Source of the DNA: Parabacteroides sp.
GTDB lineage: Bacteria > Bacteroidota > Bacteroidia > Bacteroidales > Tannerellaceae
Length of the DNA: 56,024 bases
Direction: 5' to 3'
Assembly (NCBI GenBank): GCA_028689545.1
Contig: JAQVCX010000010.1
Coordinates: 1-56,024, forward strand
Shown here: positions 27,194 through 35,824 of the stretch, one piece after another
Layout of the letters: each line of letters starts with the position of its first letter
Position numbering within the stretch: the first letter of the stretch is position 1
Position numbers and translations under genes: made by a program
Notes under the pieces: generated by a model
The model's database searches: none
What the model was told of the DNA's origin: nothing
What the model saw: only the letters and a program-made list of their open reading frames with translations

Positions 27194-28858
27194 ATGTGTG
27201 GCATAACAGCGATATTCAATATACACGACGGAGCGCAAGCCCTGCGTAAGCAAGCGTTATTAATGAGTAAACGAATCCGTCACCGCGGACCGGACTGGAG
27301 TGGTATCTACCAGGGCAAGACCGCTATCTTGGCCCATGAGCGGCTCTCCATCGTAGACCCCGCCTCCGGGGGACAGCCCCTGATCAGCCCCGACGGGAAA
27401 CTCATCCTCTGCGTCAACGGAGAGATCTACAACCATCAGGAACTGCGCGAGCGGCTAAAGGGCGATTACGAGTTCCAGACCGGCTCCGATTGCGAGGTGA
27501 TCCTGGCCTTATACAAGAAGAAAGGGATTGATTTCATCGAGGATCTCAACGGCATCTTCGCCTTCGCCCTCTACGACGAGGAGAAAGACGTGTACCTCAT
27601 CGCCCGCGACCCCATCGGCGTGATCCCCCTCTATATCGGATACGACGACGGCGGACACTTGATGATCTCTTCCGAATTAAAAGGGCTGGAAGGCTTCGCC
27701 ACTCATTACGAGCCGTTCCTTCCCGGCCATTATTTCTATAGCGAAGACAAGGAGCTGACCCAATGGTACACCCGCGACTGGATGGATTACGCCAACGTGA
27801 AGGATAATCCCGCCGACGTACAGCAGCTTCACGACGCGCTGGAAGCCGCCGTCAAACGCCAACTGATGAGCGATGTCCCCTACGGTGTCCTCCTCTCCGG
27901 GGGCTTGGATTCCTCCATCACCTCCGCCATCGCCAAGAAATACGCGGCGAAACGCATCGAGACAAACGGAAAAGCGGACGCTTGGTGGCCTCAACTCCAC
28001 TCGTTCGCCATCGGACTGAAAGATGCCCCGGACCTGATCGCCGCCCGTAAGGTAGCGGACACGATCGGCACGGTTCATCATGAGATCCATTATACGATAC
28101 AAGAAGGATTGGACGCCTTGCGGGATGTCATTTATCATATAGAGACCTACGATGTCACCACCGTCCGGGCCTCCACCCCGATGTATTTATTGGCCCGTGT
28201 GATCCGCAGCATGGGTATCAAGATGGTGTTAAGCGGCGAGGGCGCGGACGAGATATTCGGGGGCTACCTCTATTTCCATAAGGCCCCGAGCGCCCGGGCT
28301 TTCCATGAGGAGACCCTGCGCAAATTGAGCAAACTCTATCTATACGATTGCTTGCGCGCCAACAAAAGCCTTTGCGCATGGGGCGTGGAAGGGCGAGTGC
28401 CGTTCCTTGATAAAGAGTTTCTCGACGTGGCCATGCGCCTGAACCCGGAGGCGAAAATGTGCCCGGGTACGACCATCGAGAAGAAGATCCTCCGGGAAGC
28501 CTTTTCGGAGATGCTGCCCGAGGAGATCGCTTGGCGGCAGAAAGAGCAGTTCTCGGATGGCGTAGGCTATGGCTGGATCGATACCTTGAAGAAAATAACC
28601 TCCGAGGCGGTCACCGACGACGAGCTGACGAACGCCGCCCAACGATTCCCGATCAATCCGCCCCAGAACAAGGAAGAGTATTATTACCGCTCCATCTTCG
28701 AGGAGCATTTCCCCAGCGAAAGCGCGGCGAGAAGCGTGCCGTCCATCCCGAGCGTAGCCTGTTCTACCGCGGAGGCTTTAGCCTGGGACGCCGCTTTCAA
28801 GAACATGAATGAGCCAAGCGGCAGAGCCATAAAAGGCGTACATGAATCCGCTTATTGA
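27194..28858 (+). CDS. asnB: Asparagine synthase B (glutamine-hydrolysing)
   Basis: This 554-residue enzyme makes asparagine from aspartate, ATP and glutamine. Cys2 (MCGITAIF) is the glutaminase nucleophile. The synthetase domain has the ATP-pyrophosphatase loop SGGLDSS at residues 235-241 and the segment GEGADEIFGGYLYF. Length matches E. coli AsnB. It lies 33 bp after gltD, joined by a low-complexity spacer of ATTATCAATT-like repeats, and is followed by a strong hairpin terminator, so gltB-gltD-asnB probably form one nitrogen-assimilation transcript. Confidence 0.96.
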   Translation: MCGITAIFNIHDGAQALRKQALLMSKRIRHRGPDWSGIYQGKTAILAHERLSIVDPASGGQPLISPDGKLILCVNGEIYNHQELRERLKGDYEFQTGSDCEVILALYKKKGIDFIEDLNGIFAFALYDEEKDVYLIARDPIGVIPLYIGYDDGGHLMISSELKGLEGFATHYEPFLPGHYFYSEDKELTQWYTRDWMDYANVKDNPADVQQLHDALEAAVKRQLMSDVPYGVLLSGGLDSSITSAIAKKYAAKRIETNGKADAWWPQLHSFAIGLKDAPDLIAARKVADTIGTVHHEIHYTIQEGLDALRDVIYHIETYDVTTVRASTPMYLLARVIRSMGIKMVLSGEGADEIFGGYLYFHKAPSARAFHEETLRKLSKLYLYDCLRANKSLCAWGVEGRVPFLDKEFLDVAMRLNPEAKMCPGTTIEKKILREAFSEMLPEEIAWRQKEQFSDGVGYGWIDTLKKITSEAVTDDELTNAAQRFPINPPQNKEEYYYRSIFEEHFPSESAARSVPSIPSVACSTAEALAWDAAFKNMNEPSGRAIKGVHESAY

Positions 28859-28883
28859 CGAATATTTACCTCCTTTATTAGCG

Positions 28884-28935
28884 AAACGCACCAACTTTTA
28901 TTATCCACAAAAGTTGGTGCGTTTGATTTTTATCA
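28884..28935. terminator. Strong hairpin terminator after asnB
   Basis: Perfect 16-bp arms at 28884-28899 and 28909-28924 (AAACGCACCAACTTTT and its complement) with a 9-nt loop, followed by GATTTTT. Confidence 0.85.
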
Positions 28936-28943
28936 TAACTTTG
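28914..28943 (+). promoter_or_regulatory. Promoter of the secreted protein gene
   Basis: TTG at 28914-28916, 19 bp spacing, TAACTTTG at 28936-28943. The -33 element is part of the right arm of the asnB terminator, so terminator and promoter overlap. Confidence 0.6.
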
Positions 28944-28981
28944 CCTGCTAGAGTTATAAAAACACTTTAAAACAAATTAAT

Positions 28982-30673
28982 ATGAAGAAAATCTTTACAT
29001 GCATTAGTTTGGCAGCCGCCACATTCATGGCTACCACCCCGGTGATGGCACAACAACAAAAACAACTTACAGATAAAGAAAAAGCTGCGGTTATAGAAGC
29101 TCTTGTGCCCGCTATGTTGGAACAAGTAAAACAGGTAAGCGGAATTGATATCATGGAATTGGCGAAGCCCAATATCGAGAATGTATTGAGTTCTCCCGTT
29201 TTCGGAACAGCTAGCACATTACGCGCCGAAGTCCTTGCCGCGAATACCATTTCTGTTCAGCCAGACAGTATGAAAATATCCTTGAGCGAGATAAGCAAGG
29301 ATATTCCTCCTATGTTCAGTCAGATCACATTAAAGATGTCTGATTATTACACCGTAAATATCTCATCTCCGAACGGATATCCAATGGAAGTCAGCTTACC
29401 TAAAACTATTTCGACAACCATTCTCGGCTCCACGGTCTCTGTAAAGTTTGAGATAGGAAAGCAAACCGGGCTTTTACCCTTTGAATCATTAAACGCTAAG
29501 TTAGATCTAGGCGGATTGTCCGAGCTAGCCGGAGTAGTGGGAGTGAAAGGTGGAGAGTTATTTTCCTTGAAAGAAAAAGCGACGACCGCTGGTATGTTCG
29601 ATTACAACCTGACGATAGGCGAATCCCTACGTAGCGTGATCGATCTTATGGATGAAGACGACGAAAAGGATGCGACTACCATCCCCAACTTCCTTGTCAA
29701 AACCAATATGACCCAACTGGCAAAAGGTTTAGTCGAGGCATCATTATATGCCATACCTACAACGAGCGCTACGGTACAAGTACCGATGGGTGATGCCAAA
29801 GTGTATATGAATCTGAAAGCGGCCGCCGCGGGTACGATGTCTCCCGATTCAATTCTCTTGACATCCTACGAGAATGGACAAAAAGAAGCTTATCGTAAGC
29901 TAGCTACCAAGATGGAGCAAAAAGGCCAGAATTTCGTGATCACCTCACAAGATTCCACAAAGACTTTAAACGCTACAGCTTGGAAATGGGCCGCTACGGA
30001 AACGATCACCATGACGAATCGCACGAAAGCTACCGAAGCGAAAGCAATCGTAGCCGAAACGATCACGCGTACTATCGCCGAGTTAGCCACAACAGGTACG
30101 ACTAATCCATACAGCATGATCGTAACAAAGACTGCCGACCTGAATGGGGATGGTCAAGTAGTAGAGGCTGAAACTGTCACCCTATTAAAAGCGGACGTAA
30201 CTACAGCCATGGGAGGAACAGCCGCATCTCCAGAAATGAATGTAGCGGTTAAGATACAAACTCCTAACGATACAGACGGACAATTGACCAAGGGTATGGA
30301 TATCGCCATCAATCTTCCGTTGAAGGAGAACAAGGTCGTAATGGATTTCACACCCGTTGGCTATCAGAACGCTGTCGCTACGATGTACATAAAGACAGAC
30401 GCTATGGGTATCATCACCGACAACGAGACGATCGAGAATGATGTAGACGAGGTTAAGGTATCTACAACCACCAGCGGTCTTTACGTGAAGAACGGTAAGG
30501 GTAATTATGTAATCGTCAACATGGTAGGTAGAGTTATCTCTACGGGTATCATCACTAGCGACGAGCAATACATCAGCGCCTCGAATATGCCGAAAGGTAT
30601 CTACGCGATCTCCATTAATAAAGCAAGCACTTTGAGATCCGTACATAAGACAACGGTTAAGTTCGTGAAATAA
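28982..30673 (+). CDS. Secreted protein with a T9SS-like (DUF6383-type) C-terminal domain
   Basis: This 563-residue protein has a signal peptide (MKKIFTCISLAAATFMATTP, cleavage near VMAQ). The middle is Thr/Ala/Met-rich with no recognised enzyme motif. The last 70 or so residues have the beta-strand pattern of type IX secretion sorting domains: VIVNMVGRVISTG, then ASNMPKGIYAISI, ending TTVKFVK. In Parabacteroides and relatives such tails are often labelled DUF6383; whether they direct secretion is uncertain. AT-richer codon use sets it apart from gltB to asnB. It has its own promoter and terminator. Confidence 0.6.
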   Translation: MKKIFTCISLAAATFMATTPVMAQQQKQLTDKEKAAVIEALVPAMLEQVKQVSGIDIMELAKPNIENVLSSPVFGTASTLRAEVLAANTISVQPDSMKISLSEISKDIPPMFSQITLKMSDYYTVNISSPNGYPMEVSLPKTISTTILGSTVSVKFEIGKQTGLLPFESLNAKLDLGGLSELAGVVGVKGGELFSLKEKATTAGMFDYNLTIGESLRSVIDLMDEDDEKDATTIPNFLVKTNMTQLAKGLVEASLYAIPTTSATVQVPMGDAKVYMNLKAAAAGTMSPDSILLTSYENGQKEAYRKLATKMEQKGQNFVITSQDSTKTLNATAWKWAATETITMTNRTKATEAKAIVAETITRTIAELATTGTTNPYSMIVTKTADLNGDGQVVEAETVTLLKADVTTAMGGTAASPEMNVAVKIQTPNDTDGQLTKGMDIAINLPLKENKVVMDFTPVGYQNAVATMYIKTDAMGIITDNETIENDVDEVKVSTTTSGLYVKNGKGNYVIVNMVGRVISTGIITSDEQYISASNMPKGIYAISINKASTLRSVHKTTVKFVK

Positions 30674-30703
30674 ATCATCCCGAGCTAATTAGTTAATCTG
30701 ATA

Positions 30704-30745
30704 AAAGGAGCTATCCGGAAACAAAACCGGGTAGCTCCTTTCTTT
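30704..30745 (+). terminator. Hairpin terminator after the secreted protein gene
   Basis: Arms at 30704-30718 and 30727-30741 (AAAGGAGCTATCCGG against CCGGGTAGCTCCTTT, one G-T pair), 8-nt loop, then a T-rich run. Confidence 0.8.
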
Positions 30746-30752
30746 ATGCATC

Positions 30753-30862
30753 CCCACGCCACTATACGCGTAGGCCAACACCACTATACGTATCGCCTCA
30801 CACCACTATACGCGTAGGCCAACGCCACTATACGCATCGCCTCACGCCAGTATACGTGTGAG
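30753..30862. repeat. Intergenic tandem array, five 22-bp units (family A)
   Basis: Units start at 30753, 30775, 30797, 30819 and 30841, each exactly 22 bp, with a truncated sixth after 30862. The shared core is CACTATACG or close to it; flanks alternate between CCAA and CTCA starts and between GTAGG and ATCGC ends. It follows the hairpin terminator of the secreted protein gene. Beyond it, 30863-31062 is AT-rich and holds nothing else I can identify. Confidence 0.85.
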
Positions 30863-31062
30863 CCAACGCGGATACACAACCCTTTTACTTACAGTAGCAC
30901 CCACGCATCCCCACAAAGAATACATTACGATATAGAATCAAAACACGTGATTTTTATTACTATTCACAACCAAAATCAGGCATTATGGTTTCAATCTATC
31001 AGAGCCATCATATTCATAAAACATTCTAGCCTATCTTCTGCTATATACTTAGCAAAAAGATA

Positions 31063-31070
31063 TATATTTG
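31063..31070 (+). promoter_or_regulatory. -7 promoter element of dapF
   Basis: TATATTTG fits TAnnTTTG, 48 bp before the dapF start at 31119. The best -33 candidate (TCTG at 31037-31040) is weak. Confidence 0.5.
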
Positions 31071-31118
31071 CATTGTAATAAAACAAAAAGAAACAATACA
31101 ATAAACAACATCATCAAA

Positions 31119-31928
31119 ATGACAAACCTTATACGATTCACAAAGATGCACGGTGCCGGAAATGATTACATCTATGTAAACACGATGGTCTATCCGATAA
31201 ACAATCCCGAGGAATTGTCTATCGCATGGAGCAAGCCGCACACCGGCATAGGATCGGACGGTTTGGTCTTGATAGGTTCTTCAGACATCGCCGATTTCAG
31301 CATGCACATCTATAACGCGGACGGCTCCGAGGCGATGATGTGCGGAAACGCTTCCAGATGCATCGGTAAATACGTCTATGAGGCCGGTCTGACGCGGAAG
31401 GACAAGGTAACCCTAGAGACCTTATCGGGCATCAAGGAGCTACGATTGAAGATCGAGCGCGAGGAGGTAGCCGAGGTCACGGTAGATATGGGAACGCCAG
31501 CCGTAGGCGAGATCGCCTTGGAGGTGGAGGCCGGAGGGGAAATCTACACCGGCACCGTCGTCTCCATGGGAAACCCCCATCTGGTCATCTTCGTAGACGA
31601 GATGGACAAGGTAGACCTGGCAAGCGTAGGCCCCTCGCTGGAATGCCACCCGCTTTTCCCGAACCGGACAAACGTGGAGTTCGTGCAGGTGCTAAAGCCC
31701 GACGAGGTACGGATGAGGGTATGGGAACGAGGTTCCGGCATCACCCAAGCCTGCGGAACCGGAGCTTGCGCCACCGCCGTGGCCGGGGTCGTACGGGGGA
31801 AGACGAGGCGAAAGACGAAGGTCATCATGGACGGAGGCCCCTTGACCATCGAGTGGGACGAGCCGAGCGGCAAGGTCTTTATGACCGGCGGGGCGGTCAA
31901 CGTATTCGAGGGATTCATCAAGGCCTGA
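31119..31928 (+). CDS. dapF: Diaminopimelate epimerase
   Basis: This 269-residue enzyme interconverts LL- and meso-diaminopimelate for lysine and peptidoglycan synthesis. The two catalytic cysteines are C75 ([10 protein letters not shown]) and C212 ([11 protein letters not shown]). Family motifs near the N-terminus include [12 protein letters not shown] chose the ATG at 31119 rather than 31068 because the earlier one lies inside or next to the promoter box. It is followed 61 bp later by dapL, its pathway neighbour. Confidence 0.96.
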   Translation: MTNLIRFTKMHGAGNDYIYVNTMVYPINNPEELSIAWSKPHTGIGSDGLVLIGSSDIADFSMHIYNADGSEAMMCGNASRCIGKYVYEAGLTRKDKVTLETLSGIKELRLKIEREEVAEVTVDMGTPAVGEIALEVEAGGEIYTGTVVSMGNPHLVIFVDEMDKVDLASVGPSLECHPLFPNRTNVEFVQVLKPDEVRMRVWERGSGITQACGTGACATAVAGVVRGKTRRKTKVIMDGGPLTIEWDEPSGKVFMTGGAVNVFEGFIKA

Positions 31929-31989
31929 CACCGGCCACCAGACCAGACAAAACAACAAGAACAACAACATAAAAACAAAAGAACTGAGT

Positions 31990-33219
31990 ATGGCACTAAT
32001 TAATGAACATTTCCTGAAACTACAGAACAATTACCTATTCTCCGACATCGCGAAAAAGGTAAACAGCTTCAAGGTTACCCATCCCAAGGACAATATCATC
32101 CGGATGGGCATTGGTGACGTTACGCAACCGCTCGCCCCCGCCGTTATCGAGGCGATGCACAAAGCCGTGGAAGAGATGGCGAGCAAGGATACCTTCCACG
32201 GATACGGCCCCGAGCAGGGGTATCCCTTCCTGATCGACGCGATCATCAAGAACGACTACGCCAGCCGGGGAGTCTTTATCGAGCCGAGCGAGGTATTCAT
32301 CAGCGACGGCGCGAAAAGCGATTGCGGCAATATAGGCGACATGCTCCGCCACGACAATAGCATCGGGGTGACAGACCCCGTATATCCGGTCTATATCGAC
32401 TCCAACGTGATGAGCGGACGCACCGGGGTATTGGAAGACGGGAAATGGAGCGACGTGGTCTACATCCCTTGCACGGCGGAAAACAACTTCATCCCGGATC
32501 TGCCCAGCCGCAGGGTGGACATCCTTTACCTCTGCTATCCCAATAACCCGACCGGGACGACCCTGACCAAGGACGAATTGAAGAAATGGGTGAACTACGC
32601 CCTCGCCAACGACGCGATCATCATGTACGACTCCGCTTACGAGGCTTATATACAAGACCCCAACATCCCCCACTCCATCTACGAGATCAAGGGAGCGAAG
32701 AAGGTAGCCATCGAATTTCGGAGCTTCTCCAAGACAGCCGGGTTCACGGGCGTACGCTGCGGATACACCGTCGTGCCGAAGGAGCTGAACGCTTTCACGC
32801 TGGACGGGAAACGGGTGCTGCTGAACAGACTCTGGAACCGCCGCCAATGCACGAAATTCAACGGGACCAGCTACATCACCCAACGGGGCGCCGAGGCGGT
32901 TTATTCCCCCGCCGGCAAACAACAAGTGGCAGCTACTATCAATTATTATATGACCAACGCGAAGATCATGAAAGAGGGCCTGCAAAGCTGCGGCCTCACG
33001 GTGTACGGAGGCGACAACGCCCCATACCTCTGGCTAAAGACACCGGACGACCTCTCCTCCTGGAAATTCTTCGACAAGCTGCTTTATGAGGTCAATATAG
33101 TAGGAACCCCCGGCGTGGGATTCGGGCCGAGCGGAGAAGGTTATCTGCGCCTCACCGCTTTCGGCGATAGGGACGACACCCTGGAGGCCATGGCCAGGCT
33201 GAGGAAGTGGCTAAGATAA
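31990..33219 (+). CDS. dapL: LL-diaminopimelate aminotransferase
   Basis: This 409-residue PLP enzyme turns tetrahydrodipicolinate directly into LL-diaminopimelate, replacing the succinylase steps. The PLP lysine is K248 in [12 protein letters not shown], and the cofactor motif YPNNPTGT is present. The segment [12 protein letters not shown] is typical of DapL. Its position right after dapF puts the last two steps to meso-diaminopimelate in one operon. GlnN follows 36 bp later, so glutamate, the amino donor for DapL, is made by neighbouring gene products. Confidence 0.95.
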   Translation: MALINEHFLKLQNNYLFSDIAKKVNSFKVTHPKDNIIRMGIGDVTQPLAPAVIEAMHKAVEEMASKDTFHGYGPEQGYPFLIDAIIKNDYASRGVFIEPSEVFISDGAKSDCGNIGDMLRHDNSIGVTDPVYPVYIDSNVMSGRTGVLEDGKWSDVVYIPCTAENNFIPDLPSRRVDILYLCYPNNPTGTTLTKDELKKWVNYALANDAIIMYDSAYEAYIQDPNIPHSIYEIKGAKKVAIEFRSFSKTAGFTGVRCGYTVVPKELNAFTLDGKRVLLNRLWNRRQCTKFNGTSYITQRGAEAVYSPAGKQQVAATINYYMTNAKIMKEGLQSCGLTVYGGDNAPYLWLKTPDDLSSWKFFDKLLYEVNIVGTPGVGFGPSGEGYLRLTAFGDRDDTLEAMARLRKWLR

Positions 33220-33255
33220 ATCATTTACGATAAACAATAATAATCATCAGGTATC

Positions 33256-35442
33256 ATGTCAAAGTTAAGATTTAGAGTAGTAGAGTCCGCGTTCGAGAAG
33301 AAAGCGGAAGAAGTAGCGGCACAGCCCGAGAGACCGTCCGAATATTACGGTGAGTTGGTATTCAACCGTGAGAAGATGTTCAAGTATCTTCCCGAGAAAG
33401 CATACGAGAGACTGGTGGACTCCATCGACAATGGTACCCCGCTAGACCGTGAGACGGCGAACGCCGTGGCCTCCGGCATGAAGAAATGGGCGATGGAGAA
33501 AGGCGCTACCCACTACACCCACTGGTTTCACCCCTTGACGGAAGGTACCGCCGAGAAGCACGACGCTTTCATCGAGCACGACGGCAAAGGCGGCGTACTG
33601 GAGGAATTCGAGGGCAAGCTGCTGATCCAGCAAGAGCCGGACGCTTCCAGCTTCCCGAACGGCGGCATCCGCAATACGTTCGAGGCCCGTGGCTACTCGG
33701 CTTGGGACCCCTCCTCGCCCGCCTTTATCATAGGCGACACCCTGTGCGTCCCGACGATCTTCATCGCTTACACGGGCGAGTCCCTCGATTATAAAGCTCC
33801 CTTGCTGAAGGCATTGGAGGCCGTGAACAAGGCGGCGGTCGATGTCTGCCACTACTTCAACCCGGACGTGAAGAAAGTGTACGCCTACCTGGGCTGGGAA
33901 CAGGAGTACTTCCTGGTAGACGAGGGTCTCTACGCCGCCCGCCCCGACCTGTTGATGACCGGACGCACCTTGATGGGCCACGAGAGCTCGAAGAACCAGC
34001 AGCTGGAGGATCATTACTTCGGCGCCATCCCCACCCGTGTCATGGAATTCATGAAAGACCTAGAGGTGGAGGCCTTGAGGCTGGGCATCCCCGTAAAGAC
34101 CCGCCATAACGAGGTAGCCCCGAACCAGTTCGAGCTAGCCCCTATCTTCGAGGAGTGCAACCTGGCCAACGACCACAACTTGCTGCTCATGGCCTTGATG
34201 CGTAAGATCTCCCGCAAGCATGGCTTCCGGGTCTTGCTGCACGAGAAACCGTTCAAGGGCGTGAATGGCTCCGGCAAGCACAATAACTGGTCGCTGGGCA
34301 CCGATACCGGCATCCTTTTGATGGGACCGGGCAAGACTCCGGAGGATAACCTGCGCTTCGTGACCTTCATCGTCAACGTATTGAAAGCCGTCTACACCCA
34401 TAACGCCTTGCTGAAGGCCAGCATCTCCAGCGCTACCAACGCGCATCGCCTGGGAGCGAACGAAGCTCCTCCTGCCATCATCTCCAGCTTCCTGGGAACA
34501 CAGTTGTCCAAGGTATTGGAGCATCTGGAGAACAGCGACACGGAAGATTTCAACCTAGCCGGCAAGCAAGGCATGAAGCTCGACATCGCCCGCATCCCCG
34601 AGCTATTGATCGATAACACGGATCGTAACCGTACCTCGCCGTTCGCCTTCACCGGCAACCGTTTCGAGTTTCGCGCCGTAGGCTCCTCGGCCAACTGCGC
34701 CGCCGCCATGCTGGTACTCAACGCCGCCGTAGCGGATCAGTTGAAACAGTTCAAGGCCGAGGTAGACGCTAAGATAGCCGAGGGCAAGCCGAAGTTCGCC
34801 GCCATCATCGAGGTGATCCGCAAGGATATCAAGGAGTGCAAGGCGATCCATTTCGACGGCAACGGCTACAGCGAGGAGTGGAAGGCCGAGGCCGCTCGCC
34901 GGGGCTTGGATTGCGAGACCAGCGTGCCCTTGATCTTCGACGCTTACCTGAGGGATAGCAGCGTGCGGATGTTCGAGTCCACGGGTGTCATGACCCGCAA
35001 GGAGCTGGAGGCCCGCAACGAGGTGAAATGGGAGATGTACACGAAGAAGATCCAGATAGAGGCCCGTGTGCTGGGCGACCTGACGATGAACCATATCATC
35101 CCCGTGGCCACCAAATACCAGTCTTCCTTGATCGACAACGTGTACAAGATGCGTGAGTTGTTCCCCGCCGATAAAGCCGCCCACCTATCCTCCAAGAACA
35201 TGGAGATCATCGAGGACATCGCGAACCGCACGATCTTCATCAAGGAGAAAGTAGACGAGCTGGTAGAGGCCCGCAAGATAGACAACAAGATAGACAGCGA
35301 GCGGGAGAAGGCCATCGCTTACCACGACCAGATCGTACCGATGATGGAGGCCATCCGTTATCACATCGACAAGCTGGAGCTAGTCGTAGACGACCAGATG
35401 TGGACCCTGCCGAAATACCGTGAACTTTTATTCATTAGATAA
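33256..35442 (+). CDS. glnN: Glutamine synthetase type III
   Basis: This 728-residue enzyme makes glutamine from glutamate, ammonia and ATP. The length and the order of motifs (HDAFIEHDGKGG, QQEPDASSFPNGG, NEVAPNQFELAPIFEECN, HEKPFKGVNGSGKHNNWSLG) are those of GSIII, the class typical of Bacteroides relatives, not GSI. The C-terminal 120 residues are the helical GSIII-specific extension. With gltB and gltD it completes the GS-GOGAT cycle in this window. A hairpin terminator follows. Confidence 0.96.
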   Translation: MSKLRFRVVESAFEKKAEEVAAQPERPSEYYGELVFNREKMFKYLPEKAYERLVDSIDNGTPLDRETANAVASGMKKWAMEKGATHYTHWFHPLTEGTAEKHDAFIEHDGKGGVLEEFEGKLLIQQEPDASSFPNGGIRNTFEARGYSAWDPSSPAFIIGDTLCVPTIFIAYTGESLDYKAPLLKALEAVNKAAVDVCHYFNPDVKKVYAYLGWEQEYFLVDEGLYAARPDLLMTGRTLMGHESSKNQQLEDHYFGAIPTRVMEFMKDLEVEALRLGIPVKTRHNEVAPNQFELAPIFEECNLANDHNLLLMALMRKISRKHGFRVLLHEKPFKGVNGSGKHNNWSLGTDTGILLMGPGKTPEDNLRFVTFIVNVLKAVYTHNALLKASISSATNAHRLGANEAPPAIISSFLGTQLSKVLEHLENSDTEDFNLAGKQGMKLDIARIPELLIDNTDRNRTSPFAFTGNRFEFRAVGSSANCAAAMLVLNAAVADQLKQFKAEVDAKIAEGKPKFAAIIEVIRKDIKECKAIHFDGNGYSEEWKAEAARRGLDCETSVPLIFDAYLRDSSVRMFESTGVMTRKELEARNEVKWEMYTKKIQIEARVLGDLTMNHIIPVATKYQSSLIDNVYKMRELFPADKAAHLSSKNMEIIEDIANRTIFIKEKVDELVEARKIDNKIDSEREKAIAYHDQIVPMMEAIRYHIDKLELVVDDQMWTLPKYRELLFIR

Positions 35443-35487
35443 AGTCTTATTCAGACAGTAGTTTTTTGTTGATTGTTTTGTGTTTAT

Positions 35488-35527
35488 AAGGAGAGGATGC
35501 TGTGAAGTATGCCTCTCCTTCTTTTTT
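35488..35527 (+). terminator. Hairpin terminator after glnN
   Basis: Arms AAGGAGAGG (35488-35496) and CCTCTCCTT (35512-35520), then CTTTTTT. Confidence 0.8.
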
Positions 35528-35544
35528 ATCCCACGCAAAATATA

Positions 35545-35552
35545 TACCTTTG
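35545..35552 (+). promoter_or_regulatory. -7 promoter element of the orphan antitoxin-like gene
   Basis: TACCTTTG fits TAnnTTTG, 30 bp before the start at 35583. A standard -33 element is not clear. Confidence 0.5.
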
Positions 35553-35582
35553 GGGCATTAATATATAAGGAGGGAACGTAAA

Positions 35583-35780
35583 ATGACTACACTGGAATCG
35601 CACGACAGCAATCTTAATGAGGATAAGAATCCTCGCCCCTGTATAATTCACTCTCAAGAGGAAATGATAGCTGCCGTACTTGAATCGACAGCACAAATCG
35701 AGCGAGGAGAATATCTCACCAGTGAAGAAATGGATCGAGAAATCAAGAGCTGGTTCTCTGATTATTCCGGAAATATATAA
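35583..35780 (+). CDS. Orphan antitoxin-like small protein
   Basis: This 65-residue acidic protein has a helical region AAVLESTAQIERGEYLTSEE followed by MDREIKSWF. The pattern (helix with E-x-I-x-x-G, then S-x-E-E, then a helix ending near Trp) is that of small antitoxins of RelE/ParE modules, and it starts MTTLE like the antitoxin at 18003. No toxin gene follows: nadE begins 44 bp downstream. It may be a surviving antitoxin from a lost pair, or an unrelated regulator. It has its own promoter-like box and probably cotranscribes with nadE. Confidence 0.55.
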   Translation: MTTLESHDSNLNEDKNPRPCIIHSQEEMIAAVLESTAQIERGEYLTSEEMDREIKSWFSDYSGNI

Positions 35781-35824
35781 AACAAACAACATCCAAGATA
35801 TCTACCAGATAAACAACAACAAAT

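Noticed and set aside
30863-31062. tRNA or small RNA gene in the gap before dapF
   Set aside because: No cloverleaf, no anticodon arm pattern and no CCA end could be found; the sequence is plain AT-rich.
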